The position numbers were made by a program, and so were the translations under genes. Below are positions 27,203 to 35,179 of a stretch of DNA of 64,000 nt, piece after piece. Under the pieces are notes generated by a model. The model saw only the letters and a list, made by a program, of their open reading frames with translations, did no database searches and was not told the DNA's origin. The stretch is taken from the NCBI RefSeq assembly GCF_010747415.1, contig NZ_JAAGNZ010000001.1, positions 3,658,001 through 3,722,000 on the forward strand, in the 5' to 3' direction. The first letter of the stretch is position 1, and every line of letters starts with the position of its first letter. The stretch comes from Spirosoma agri. Lineage in GTDB: Bacteria; Bacteroidota; Bacteroidia; Cytophagales; Spirosomataceae.

Positions 27203-27782
27203 CCTCGGGTAACCGTTGGAGAAAGGTCCGTTTGTATGCTCATCATCGGCGTAGACTGGCTGCTCGTACGTCTCGATCAGGGAAGATAGTTCGTCGCCCC
27301 TAGGGAAAAAATAACAGGAACTTCATACAAACAATAATCCCCAGCCGCACGACGGTCAGGGATTACTAACTATTTCTTTTCAACTACCAAGGTTGAACTT
27401 AATCAACCCGTCTATACAGGCCAAACGACATGAGTAACCGGTACTATTGCTCTTTGATCGTATTAGCTACGGCCGCGATAATGTACGGGTAACTTCTGTA
27501 ACTTTCAGTCTATTTTCCTCTATACATTAGGCAATATCTAGCCTAGGAAATACTCTATTTAGTTACCACTTTAGCTAATTTTTGACGGTACAAATCCGGA
27601 AGCAACCAGCGAACTCGATTCGTTTGTCTGCGGATCGATTCTGTCGTCTGGATTAGTCTTTAGGACACGAGACGTTTATCCTGCCACGGGCCCTGTTGAC
27701 GATCTGGCCAAATAAGTTTCCGATACCGCAAATCTCTCTTATTTACTTTTACGTAAGTACTGTAACTTATACCTCTACCACC
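27203..27782. other. Non-coding stretch
   Basis: No convincing gene is seen in 580 nt. A 20-codon frame at 27430-27492 with a hydrophobic stretch is possible but unsupported. The second half becomes AT-rich towards the small-peptide genes. Confidence 0.4.
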
Positions 27783-27884
27783 ATGAAAAATAAACTATCT
27801 CTCAACAGCACATCCCTCGTCTGGCTAGCTGTCTTTACCATTTCTATTCTCTATGCGATCGCGGTTTTCAGGTTCTTGTTCTAA
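27783..27884 (+). CDS. 33-aa single-TM peptide, copy 1 of a tandem pair
   Basis: The peptide begins MKNK, then TSLVWLAVFTISILYAIAVF, one membrane helix covering residues 10-31. It has the same design as the next gene: a lysine-rich start, a shared LVWL core with similar following residues, and a similar ACCATGAAAAA start context. The pair looks like a duplication. Such short hydrophobic peptides can be type I toxins or small membrane regulators; neither is shown. Confidence 0.55.
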   Translation: MKNKLSLNSTSLVWLAVFTISILYAIAVFRFLF

Positions 27885-27961
27885 CTGCCGAATACTAAAT
27901 TCAGAGGAAGCGATACCGTCGTTTATCAGCTACTCTTTAATTTGCCAGGAACACCTGCACC

Positions 27962-28060
27962 ATGAAAAAGAACCCTTTCCCATCCGTCGCCCTCGTATGG
28001 CTTAGTCTTTCCATTCTATCGATATTGTTTTTGTATTGGCTTCTCACCCTATTTCTGTAA
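27962..28060 (+). CDS. 32-aa single-TM peptide, copy 2 of a tandem pair
   Basis: The peptide begins MKKNPFPSVALVWLSLSILS and continues as one membrane helix to its end. It aligns with the 33-aa peptide 77 nt upstream through the ALVWL/SLVWL core and the ATGAAAAA start. It was found by reading the sequence directly, as it is very short. Conservation of the pair argues that both are real genes. Confidence 0.55.
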   Translation: MKKNPFPSVALVWLSLSILSILFLYWLLTLFL

Positions 28061-28117
28061 CGCCAGATGGCATCGGTAGCGATCAACTTGTATTGACTAT
28101 GTATTTGGCTTAGCTTC

Positions 28118-28348
28118 TTGAATTCTGTGGAACTTGTTTTTTACTCTGCTGGTGGATTAGTCATTGTAGCGGTACTAGTCTATTTATATCTACACCTTTC
28201 TTTTTCGGTAAAATGCCCCAAATGCGGTAAGATTGATGAAGAACGCATTGCCCGTTCCAACTTAGCCCGTTTTTTTTCCCGGTTTATTACCCTGAAAGCC
28301 TACCGCTGCAGAAAGTGCTGGAACGAATATGTTGTCGTTGGCCATTAA
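28118..28348 (+). CDS. Single-TM protein with C-terminal zinc ribbon
   Basis: The frame opens at a TTG at 28118 (GTG at 28127 is an alternative; no ATG fits). The 76-aa protein has one TM helix (about 8-29) and a cytoplasmic zinc ribbon formed by CPKCG and CRKCW (about 34 and 66). It follows the two single-TM peptides on the same strand and may belong to the same small membrane-protein cluster. Function unknown. Confidence 0.6.
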   Translation: MNSVELVFYSAGGLVIVAVLVYLYLHLSFSVKCPKCGKIDEERIARSNLARFFSRFITLKAYRCRKCWNEYVVVGH

Positions 28349-28405
28349 AACAGACTATGCACTGTAGGTATCTACAGCTATGCGCATCGTCAATCGGCAC
28401 CGAAA

Positions 28406-28454
28406 ACCGTGCTGATCGGATTGTATCTGGGATGACAACTACGATCAGCACGGT
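28406..28454 (-). terminator. Rho-independent terminator of the SPFH gene
   Basis: A perfect 13-bp stem (28406-28418 with 28442-28454) lies just after the minus-strand stop. Reading leftwards it ends in TTTT. Confidence 0.75.
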
Positions 28455-28464
28455 ACGAATAAAG

Positions 28465-29298
28465 TTATTTGAGCGGTAATTGAACCATCGTAGAGCTATT
28501 ACCAAGCTGCGTAGTCGGTAGGGCTCCGTTCCACTTGGCAATCCATTGCTGCTGAATAAGCAGTGGCGTCAACGTTCTCTGTTTTAATTCGTTGGCCCTT
28601 GCTTCCGCTTCGGCTTCGATTACCTTCGCCCGGGCAAGACCAGTAGCTTTGGTCACCGCAATCTCAGCGCTGGCTTTCTCGGCCGCCACCTGGTTGTTGA
28701 GACGAAGTGCGTTTTGAACTGCCGTATTTTTGGCATCGATCATGGCTTGCAACGACTCCGGTGGCGTCAGATTCGAGGTTATATTCTCGAAGACAAATCC
28801 ATCGTTGACAAGCGCCTTCTGAAGCTTGGCCTCGACCTGATCTTCAAATGAAACCCGGTTATTAACCAGCGAATCAGGGGTGAAGGTGTTGGCTACATCG
28901 CGGTAGGAATTATACACAATGGTACGCAGGATATTATTCTCGATATCAGGCAATTCCTTCCGGTATTTCCGGTACACATTGGCCCCCTGCCCGCGCTGCA
29001 AATGATAGTTCAGTGTCGGATCTATCTTGAACAGTGTACCCCCTTTGGCACTAACCGTAAAGGGATCATAATCTTTCGTCTGAGTAAAAGTCGGGTATTG
29101 TTCGATGAATGAAGTAAGCGGGTTATAGAACTGCCAGCCAGTCACGTTTTCAATGTCATTGGCACCCCGGTCGGAGCCGATCTTGCTAATTTTGATACCT
29201 TCATGACTGGCATCAATGGTAGCACAGCCAATCAGCGTTTGCGAGGCAACAATGACGGCAAGAACAGCAACGCCTGCCCAGATGAAAAGTCTTCTCAT
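28465..29298 (-). CDS. SPFH/Band 7 (prohibitin-like) membrane protein
   Basis: The 277-aa protein has an N-terminal hydrophobic segment (about 5-25) that ends in a possible lipobox LIGC. An SPFH domain follows (about 28-200), then an Ala/Glu-rich coiled coil (AEKASAEIAVTKATGLARAK near 205-224). SPFH proteins assemble into rings on the membrane and protect or organise membrane proteins. It overlaps the small membrane protein gene upstream, forming a two-gene unit. Confidence 0.88.
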   Translation of the reverse strand: MRRLFIWAGVAVLAVIVASQTLIGCATIDASHEGIKISKIGSDRGANDIENVTGWQFYNPLTSFIEQYPTFTQTKDYDPFTVSAKGGTLFKIDPTLNYHLQRGQGANVYRKYRKELPDIENNILRTIVYNSYRDVANTFTPDSLVNNRVSFEDQVEAKLQKALVNDGFVFENITSNLTPPESLQAMIDAKNTAVQNALRLNNQVAAEKASAEIAVTKATGLARAKVIEAEAEARANELKQRTLTPLLIQQQWIAKWNGALPTTQLGNSSTMVQLPLK

Positions 29299-29483
29299 TA
29301 CTTGAACGGATTTTTAGTAAAGGCTTTGGTTTTGATGGTAATGTAAGCGTACAGAATGACCGTAAGGCCCGCGATAACAAGTAGCAAATCACTGGGTTGA
29401 TTCAGCAGCCAGCGAATACCATTGAAGCAGAGCGCACTGAAGACAAAGAAGGCGAAATACAGTAAAATTCTTTCCAGTGTCAT
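29298..29483 (-). CDS. Small two-TM membrane protein upstream of SPFH gene
   Basis: The ATG at 29483 gives a 61-aa protein with hydrophobic helices at about 5-24 and 32-50. It overlaps the SPFH start by one base, so the two are translationally coupled. It may be a partner of the SPFH protein. No family recognised. Confidence 0.65.
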   Translation of the reverse strand: MTLERILLYFAFFVFSALCFNGIRWLLNQPSDLLLVIAGLTVILYAYITIKTKAFTKNPFK

Positions 29484-29648
29484 CGTTTTGTTGATTGATG
29501 GCTCAAAGGAATACACTAGGTGGACGTTCAGCGTAGGAAATTGTATGAGCGGCTATTTTGACCTAAAATAGCCCTGGAAGTCTTTATGAGCTAATTCACT
29601 ATACTTGTTGCTCAAACCAAAGACTTATAATAGTGGTCATAAAAAAAT

Positions 29649-29674
29649 CGGCCGGGCAATTGATTGCCCGGCCG
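29649..29674 (-). terminator. Strong hairpin terminator
   Basis: Arms CGGCCGGGCAAT (29649-29660) and ATTGCCCGGCCG (29663-29674) pair perfectly. On the minus strand the stem is followed by a run of seven T, so it ends leftward transcription from the 125-aa gene at 29825-30202. No other gene lies in 29517-29824. Confidence 0.75.
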
Positions 29675-29824
29675 GAAGAAAGAGCCTACCTACTCGTTTG
29701 GAATACCATGGAACCAGGTACCTATAGCACGTACACGTATTAAAGTCACAGCCGTCCTCAACGACTGTACACGATGGCTAAACCTATAGAGTCGACAACC
29801 ACTGCTTCGTAAGCAGCGATCGTA

Positions 29825-30202
29825 TCAGGTAAGAATTTGGTCTTTCCATGAACCAGCGGTTAAGTGCTTACCTAACCCGGCACGTCGTGTTTCGCTGATC
29901 ACCCTCTGCGCTACATAGGCCCAGATTAACTCCGTAGGAGTCTGCCGCTGAAACTCTTCGGAGAGCATTAGCACATGTGTAAAGGGCAGAAAGACAGCTT
30001 TAATTAAGATCTTAGTATACCCTTCCCGCGAATCGGCCTCGTGGCCGGGAATCTGCTCAAATATCCTGATCGAAAAGAGTTGTTTACCGATGAAGTCTTG
30101 CCTGATCCCAATCTGACGGGTGCCATATTCATTTCTTAGTCCATCAACGGGCGTATACCACTTTTCCATATCGTAATTTTGCACGGCCTCTTTCGTCTGC
30201 AT
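29825..30202 (-). CDS. Hypothetical protein (125 aa)
   Basis: The product is soluble with mixed helix and strand. It starts MQTKEAVQNYDMEKWYTPVD and ends near GLGKHLTAGSWKDQ. No motif or family was recognised and there is no signal peptide. It is the last chromosomal gene before the prophage attachment site, and has its own terminator. Confidence 0.55.
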   Translation of the reverse strand: MQTKEAVQNYDMEKWYTPVDGLRNEYGTRQIGIRQDFIGKQLFSIRIFEQIPGHEADSREGYTKILIKAVFLPFTHVLMLSEEFQRQTPTELIWAYVAQRVISETRRAGLGKHLTAGSWKDQILT

Positions 30203-30723
30203 TCATTGTATCCGCATAACCCAAAGCGGTAATGAAAGTCAGATTGTCTCGTCTCCTCTATTTAGAATGATTGTAGCGCACAGAGTCACTTTTTATTTAG
30301 CCTGCTGCCGGAGCAACTTTTAATCAGGCCACTGATGCCTCCTGTTCTGAATAGATTGATTCGTTTAACGATCCGTTTGTGACAGCATCAGCGCGTAAAG
30401 CGTACAAAATAGTTTGGAAGTGATCCAGCCAGAAAAGAGTGTAACTAACCAGAATGCACAGAATGATCCGTAGGGTCTGCCATCGATAAAAAAGTAATTC
30501 GATAGCTAGGTTATCAGGCTTATTGACCGATTACACAGTAGTGCTACTTGTACATTTTCTTTTTGAAACGTAACCCCTAGATGGTACCGGTCAGGATGTA
30601 GCCAAGCCACAAAATCAATGGCGAATGCTAACAGAGTTGACAATCGCTGACCTACCATAAGTAGATGTCGCATTCAGGACGGATAATCGATGCGGACGAG
30701 TCTTTGGGCGAGTAAAAATAAAA
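30203..30723. other. Non-coding chromosome flank of the prophage
   Basis: No gene is seen. The region would be the original downstream flank of the tRNA gene. A TGGGCGAGT copy lies at 30705-30713, and the same 9-mer occurs twice on the integrase side of the tRNA remnant. Confidence 0.4.
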
Positions 30724-30750
30724 AAGCCGTTACATTTCGTGTAACGGCTT
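30724..30750 (-). terminator. Terminator of the original tRNA gene
   Basis: An 11-bp stem, AAGCCGTTACA (30724-30734) with TGTAACGGCTT (30740-30750), has a T-rich tail on the minus strand. It lies 10 nt past the tRNA 3' end. Confidence 0.75.
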
Positions 30751-30760
30751 AGTGATCAAG

Positions 30761-30802
30761 TGCACTCGTAGGGATTCGAACCCCAAACCTCCTGATCCGT
30801 AG
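30761..30802 (-). other. tRNA 3'-half remnant (tRNA-Arg, ACG) = prophage attachment site
   Basis: On the minus strand the 42 nt begin with anticodon-loop bases CTACGGA, continue with the 3' anticodon stem TCAGG and the T arm GGTTCGAATCCC, and end in the acceptor strand CGAGTGCA. The 5' half is missing: bases before CTACGGA do not pair with TCAGG. This is the classic footprint of a tyrosine-recombinase element that integrated in a tRNA 3' end and rebuilt the gene at its other end. ACG in the anticodon position suggests tRNA-Arg. Confidence 0.8.
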
Positions 30803-30972
30803 TTACTATGCCGATCCTTTCGGATACCTGCTAATCATTACGTTTCCTGCACAAATAGCCCTTTAAGCCTCAATTTCGCGGTTTTACTTTTCGGATATTT
30901 ACGTCTGGTATCGGATGTTCTTCGTAATATTGGGCGAGTTTGTGGGCGAGTGACCCAACTAGCTCGCCCGCT

Positions 30973-32337
30973 ATGAACCCCAATCAGGCCACCGTCAAGC
31001 TTACCTACGACAAAGTTAAAGATGGTTTGGTTAGCATCAAACTACGGGTACGCTACCAGACCGAGCGCCCCCGGTATCATCTACCTATTAAGGAGGGCAT
31101 CATCGTTACGCCCGACGTCTATAAGCGCCTGGTCCAGTACCACCAGACCCGCAGCGGCCGCACGGCCGAGGAGATCCGCCAGCTGTACGCCAAAGTGCTA
31201 CCCTTTGTGGAGCGGGCCGAAAAGATCATCGAGGGCCTGGAGCCGTTCTCCTTTGCCAAATTCGAGAGTCTGTTCTACGCCGAGAACGCCGTCAGCGAAA
31301 AACCCGAAGCCAACGACGTGCTGGCAAGCCTGATGACTGCGTACGCCCAGATGGACGCCGAGGGCCGGATCAGCAACGCCGATGCCTACCGATCGGCGGC
31401 CCAGTCGCTGAAACGGTTCGTGGATGGTCTGAGCGACGCGGACCGGGCGCAGCTGCTGCCGACGACGGGCAAGAAAAGCGCGAAAACGAACCTGCTACGC
31501 TTCGATCACCTGACGCCCGAGTTCCTGTCCCGCTACGAGGCCTGGATGCTGCAATTCGGCGCCTTCGCCCGAAAGGAAGGATCAGCCCCAACGCCGGCGT
31601 CCTTAACTACGGTGGGCATTTACCTGCGTCAGGTACGGACCGTCTTTAACACCGCCATTCAGGAGAAAATCATCGCCGAGAACGCTTATCCGTTTTCGCG
31701 CAAAGGCTACGTAATCCCCACCGGCCGCAACGTCAAAAAGGCGCTGCGCAAGAACGTGATCCGCGATATCATGGGGTATGCCTGCCAGCCGGGCACGCTG
31801 GAAGAGCGGAGCCGGGATCTGTGGGTCCTCTCCTACCTGTCCAACGGCATGAACCTGACCGATATCTGTAACCTGCGGTGGTCGAATGTGAGCTACGCGG
31901 ATCAGACGATTACGTTTGTTCGGAAAAAGACATCGCGCACCCAGCGGGGTAATCCCATCACCGTGCAGGCAACGCTGTTTCCCGAAACCAAAGTGATCAT
32001 CGAGCGCTGGAAGGGCGAGAGCCAGGCGCTGGGGGCGTTCGTGTTCCCCTTCATTACCGATCAGATGGATGCCCGGCGCAAAAAGCGCACAATCGCTCAG
32101 CTGATCAAGACTACCAATAAATACATGAAGCTGATCGCTCAGGCGATTGGCGTCGATATCGAGATTCGGACCTACGAGGCCCGCCACAGTTTTGCCTCGG
32201 CGATGCTGAAGGCCGGCGCGGATCTGGTGTATATAAAGGATAAGCTCGGACAGAGCAGTCTCAAATCGACCGAGTCCTACGTGGTGAGCCTCCACGACGA
32301 GGACGAGCAGACGATGCTGCGCAATTCCCTGATGTAA
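30973..32337 (+). CDS. Bacteroidota-type tyrosine recombinase (phage integrase)
   Basis: The 454-aa protein has an N-terminal arm-binding part, a SAM-like core-binding domain (about 115-260) and a catalytic domain. The nucleophile is Y436 in TESYV, and RTYEARHSFA carries the conserved RH. Three canonical positions are changed: the first Arg is Asn in NGMNLTDI, the first His of HxxR is Tyr, and the LGH His is Gln (KLGQSS). Similar changes occur in Bacteroidota integrases. The ATG at 30973 is 170 nt from the tRNA remnant, and transcription runs into the element. It should catalyse prophage integration and excision. Confidence 0.93.
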   Translation: MNPNQATVKLTYDKVKDGLVSIKLRVRYQTERPRYHLPIKEGIIVTPDVYKRLVQYHQTRSGRTAEEIRQLYAKVLPFVERAEKIIEGLEPFSFAKFESLFYAENAVSEKPEANDVLASLMTAYAQMDAEGRISNADAYRSAAQSLKRFVDGLSDADRAQLLPTTGKKSAKTNLLRFDHLTPEFLSRYEAWMLQFGAFARKEGSAPTPASLTTVGIYLRQVRTVFNTAIQEKIIAENAYPFSRKGYVIPTGRNVKKALRKNVIRDIMGYACQPGTLEERSRDLWVLSYLSNGMNLTDICNLRWSNVSYADQTITFVRKKTSRTQRGNPITVQATLFPETKVIIERWKGESQALGAFVFPFITDQMDARRKKRTIAQLIKTTNKYMKLIAQAIGVDIEIRTYEARHSFASAMLKAGADLVYIKDKLGQSSLKSTESYVVSLHDEDEQTMLRNSLM

Positions 32338-32574
32338 TTATCGATTACGCAGCTGCTGACTGATCTGCTTTAGCTCGGACAGGGTCGCCAGATTGGTCAG
32401 CCGGTACCCGCTGATCTGATCGCAGATGGCCAGGCTCAGCGACAAATAACTATCGACCGAGAGATTGGTCAGGTCATGGACTTTCTGATATTCGAGTTGC
32501 TTGAGCGTTTGCTGGCTTGCGACCAACTGCGCTTCGAGAAAAAATAGACGCTGACGGAGTTGTCGACGATTCAT
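32338..32574 (-). CDS. Small helical protein (78 aa)
   Basis: The ATG at 32574 gives MNRRQLRQRLFFLEAQLVAS and a Leu/Gln-rich, probably coiled-coil protein. It converges on the integrase stop with no gap (the stops abut at 32337/32338). Composition matches the GC-rich integrase side rather than the AT-rich cargo. No family recognised. Confidence 0.6.
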   Translation of the reverse strand: MNRRQLRQRLFFLEAQLVASQQTLKQLEYQKVHDLTNLSVDSYLSLSLAICDQISGYRLTNLATLSELKQISQQLRNR

Positions 32575-32608
32575 GGGTGGTATTACTGCCCTAAAATTTA
32601 TGAGTTCA

Positions 32609-32665
32609 ATCCCTTTGCATTTCCTTTGCAAAATATTGAAAGCTGTAAAGGAAATGCAAAGGGAT
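32609..32665. repeat. Perfect 19-bp inverted repeat at the edge of AT-rich cargo
   Basis: Arms 32609-32627 (ATCCCTTTGCATTTCCTTT) and 32647-32665 are exact reverse complements around a 19-nt spacer. No T run follows on either strand, so it is not a simple terminator. It sits where the GC-rich integrase block changes to the AT-rich cargo block, 25 nt past the kdsA-like stop. Confidence 0.85.
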
Positions 32666-32689
32666 ATTTAAGTTGAAAAAGAACATTTT

Positions 32690-33511
32690 TTAATGAACAG
32701 CATCCCATATTTTAACCAAATCCTCAATAAGAGAGCGCATTTTTGAAAGCGGGTAAGTACTTGCTGGATCTGAAAGCGCTTGCTCAGGATTAGGATGCGT
32801 TTCAATAAAAACTCCATCTGCCCCAACTGCAATGGCTGCCTTGGCCAGCGTTAATGTCTCATCTCTGTTACCGCCTGACATACCTTCAGTTAAATTGACA
32901 ATCTGTACTGTGTGAGAGCAGTCTACAATTGAATATTCGTCTTTTCGATTGTTGACTTTTAATTTAGGAACATCTCTAAAATCCACAACTATGTCGTGTT
33001 TTCCAAAGGTCATTCCTCGCTCTGTTAGAAACAGTACTGCATCAGGATTAACATTTCGGATTTTTTCAACCTGGTAGAAAAGAGTTTCCACTGTCATGAA
33101 TTCACCTTTCTTTATGTTAATTGGCATTTTAGAAGCCGCAACAGCTTCCAATAGATTAGTTTGCCTAGAGAGAAAAGCGGGGATTTGAAGGATATCAACA
33201 TGTTGCATTATTTCAGGCACCTGAATCGATTCATGAATATCCGTTAACACAGGAATTTCAAACTCTGACCTAATAGTGCTTAAAATATCTAATGCTTTAG
33301 AGTTTTCCATTCCTCTAAATGACGTTGCCTTAGTTCTATTTGCTTTAGTAAAAGAAGCTTTAAAAATATAATTAATATTATACTTTGCACAAAGCGTCTT
33401 TAAGTGATTAGCAATTTCGTAACATATATTCTCATTCTCTACTACACAAGGCCCTGCTATAAGTATAAATCTCATATTGGGCTTAGAAAGATAATCTTTG
33501 AGATCAGTCAT
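32690..33511 (-). CDS. kdsA: 3-deoxy-8-phosphooctulonate (Kdo8P) synthase, metal-dependent type, on prophage
   Basis: The 273-aa protein is full length for KdsA, which joins arabinose-5-phosphate and PEP to make Kdo8P for the lipopolysaccharide core. It has AGPCVVENE, KASFTKANRT, LTDIHE, IPAFLSRQTNLLEA, INIKKGEFM and IETHPNPEQALSDP. The metal ligands of the metal-type class are all present: C22, H200, E237 and D248. It lies two genes in from the phage integrase in AT-rich DNA unlike the core. It probably acts as cargo that supports or alters surface glycans, but whether it replaces or adds to the host enzyme is unknown. Confidence 0.9.
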   Translation of the reverse strand: MTDLKDYLSKPNMRFILIAGPCVVENENICYEIANHLKTLCAKYNINYIFKASFTKANRTKATSFRGMENSKALDILSTIRSEFEIPVLTDIHESIQVPEIMQHVDILQIPAFLSRQTNLLEAVAASKMPINIKKGEFMTVETLFYQVEKIRNVNPDAVLFLTERGMTFGKHDIVVDFRDVPKLKVNNRKDEYSIVDCSHTVQIVNLTEGMSGGNRDETLTLAKAAIAVGADGVFIETHPNPEQALSDPASTYPLSKMRSLIEDLVKIWDAVH

Positions 33512-33525
33512 CTAAAGGTTGTTTA

Positions 33526-34368
33526 TTAAATATATTTTTGCAGTGAATTGTCATTTATATAATTCGTATCATAGCTATTACGATTGTCCATGTATTTTTT
33601 CCAAGACTCATTATTATCATGAAATATCGTGTTACATCTAAAGAAAAAATAAATTGTAAACGCCAATGTTATTAACATTGACCCTTCAGAAAGAAAGCAT
33701 ATTATTCTGTACTCTATTTTCACTGTATTGTTGTCAGTTCCCCAGCCAAGCCACAGGAAAACGTTAGTTACAGCTATACAACATAAAGCTAAAACCAACT
33801 GGAGAGTACAGAAAGTTTTGAACTCGAATCCAGCAAAATATTTTCTAACAGTTATATGTAAATGATCAACCTTTCCTTTACTTCTGTTAGCCAGTATCCA
33901 GAGAGGCGCATAATCAGAGTCGTTAATCGATTTGGCTTGTTTTAAACGTTTAAGTAAAGGCAACTCATAAGCAAAAAACAAATATGTGATTTGGTGAACG
34001 GCTTGATAAAACCAAGAATTGCCAAAAAAAGTACTAATCAAAATAATGACCGACATCAATATTCCATATATTGAAACCTTACCAATATCAGCAGAATTTG
34101 GGACTATGTTTTGAGCGATAAAACCAATAATTGTAATCTGAGCTAATATCAAGGCTCTAAACGATGAAAAAATATAAGAAGTCTCTGTGCGTAGAGCTTG
34201 ATAAGACTGATCAAATTTGGGTTCTACAGATGGATCAGCTTTGGTAGATACAGGTTCTTTCTCGGCGAGAAGAGATGCTTTGTGCTTATTAAACTCGTCT
34301 TCCGTAATAGCTCCCTCCTGTTTCAATTTGTGCAAAAGTTCTAGGTTTCGCAACGAATCTTGGTTCAT
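33526..34368 (-). CDS. SHOCT-like, four-TM membrane protein
   Basis: The 280-aa protein opens with LELLHKLKQEGAITEDEFNK, a SHOCT-type short helical motif (about 9-35) normally found at protein C termini. Four TM helices follow at about 71-88, 97-115, 185-208 and 222-243, with a soluble loop between the pairs. It is 14 nt upstream of kdsA on the same strand, so the two are probably cotranscribed. The function is unknown. Membrane proteins of this general shape occur in phage-defence islands, which is only suggestive. Confidence 0.7.
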   Translation of the reverse strand: MNQDSLRNLELLHKLKQEGAITEDEFNKHKASLLAEKEPVSTKADPSVEPKFDQSYQALRTETSYIFSSFRALILAQITIIGFIAQNIVPNSADIGKVSIYGILMSVIILISTFFGNSWFYQAVHQITYLFFAYELPLLKRLKQAKSINDSDYAPLWILANRSKGKVDHLHITVRKYFAGFEFKTFCTLQLVLALCCIAVTNVFLWLGWGTDNNTVKIEYRIICFLSEGSMLITLAFTIYFFFRCNTIFHDNNESWKKYMDNRNSYDTNYINDNSLQKYI

Positions 34369-34448
34369 TTCTGTGGTGTGGTTTAAAGTTTAATAGTAAA
34401 TTGATAGATACAATTGAACTGCTGTATATTTAGAAAAAGATTGAAATT

Positions 34449-35048
34449 ATGGAATCAGAAGAAGACTCAAGACCGGAAATTCAAATTAATTGGAAACCAA
34501 TCGTAGCTGATGTTTCAAAAGTTTCCATTGAAGATTTGAAGTTCATTTTTGCTCAAGCCGAAAAACGTTTAGATGACAGCATTAAAAATTTCGACATTAC
34601 AACAACTAAGTCCACATCCTTTATTACTCTCAGTTCTACACTGTTGACTGCACTAACAGCTTACTTCTTTATTAATCACGATCCTCGGGGAACATTTGAC
34701 CCAAAGCTTTGTACTGTGAGTGTAACTTGCCTCTACTTGTTTGCAATTTTAACGCGCTTTGTTTGGATCATTTTACCGAAATCAATTGAGCCAATAGGGA
34801 CATATCCACAAGACTTATATAATGATAATGTACTTTATGAAGACCCAAAAACAGCAGACAACTCAGCAAAACCATATATTAAAGAGATCTATCTAACTGA
34901 ATTGCAGAGTTATGATAGACGTATTCAGCACAATGAGACAGTCAATCAAAATCGCCAGAATGTATTCAATCAGTCGGTGTGGCTTATTTGTGCTATGCCT
35001 GTTATAGCCACAATACTTTATTCCTTATTATCAGTTTGTTTTTCATGA
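34449..35048 (+). CDS. Three-TM membrane protein, SLATT/Pycsar-TM-like layout
   Basis: The 199-aa protein has a soluble start, an amphipathic helix (EDLKFIFAQAEKRLDDSIKN, about 28-47), TM helices at about 56-74 and 88-109, a soluble middle, and a C-terminal helix at 177-197. The helix plus TM hairpin resembles SLATT and Pycsar-type membrane effectors. No cyclase or nucleotide-binding partner is nearby. It is divergent from the SHOCT-like gene, and its last 31 nt overlap a minus-strand small gene tail to tail. Confidence 0.65.
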   Translation: MESEEDSRPEIQINWKPIVADVSKVSIEDLKFIFAQAEKRLDDSIKNFDITTTKSTSFITLSSTLLTALTAYFFINHDPRGTFDPKLCTVSVTCLYLFAILTRFVWIILPKSIEPIGTYPQDLYNDNVLYEDPKTADNSAKPYIKEIYLTELQSYDRRIQHNETVNQNRQNVFNQSVWLICAMPVIATILYSLLSVCFS

Positions 35049-35167
35049 TCTTGGTCGCGTTCCCGATAAACTGGCCGGTTTGTACTAGGTCGGTCACGCT
35101 CTTCATTATGAGCTTTATCCCGGTTTACTTCTTTAGGTTTTATGCGTCTTTCCTCCTTTTTAGCCAT
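35018..35167 (-). CDS. 49-aa highly charged small protein
   Basis: Reading the minus strand from the ATG at 35167 gives a start of MAKKEERRIKPKEVNRDKAH, then a strongly charged, low-complexity chain ending DNKE. It has no hydrophobic segment and is probably disordered. It follows the next minus-strand small gene by 12 nt and overlaps the 3' end of the plus-strand membrane protein gene. Confidence 0.45.
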   Translation of the reverse strand: MAKKEERRIKPKEVNRDKAHNEERDRPSTNRPVYRERDQDHEKQTDNKE

Positions 35168-35179
35168 TTAGATCAAGGT

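Noticed and set aside
30761..30802. Complete tRNA gene
   Set aside because: Only the 3' half is present; bases left of the anticodon loop on the minus strand do not form the anticodon stem, D arm or acceptor.
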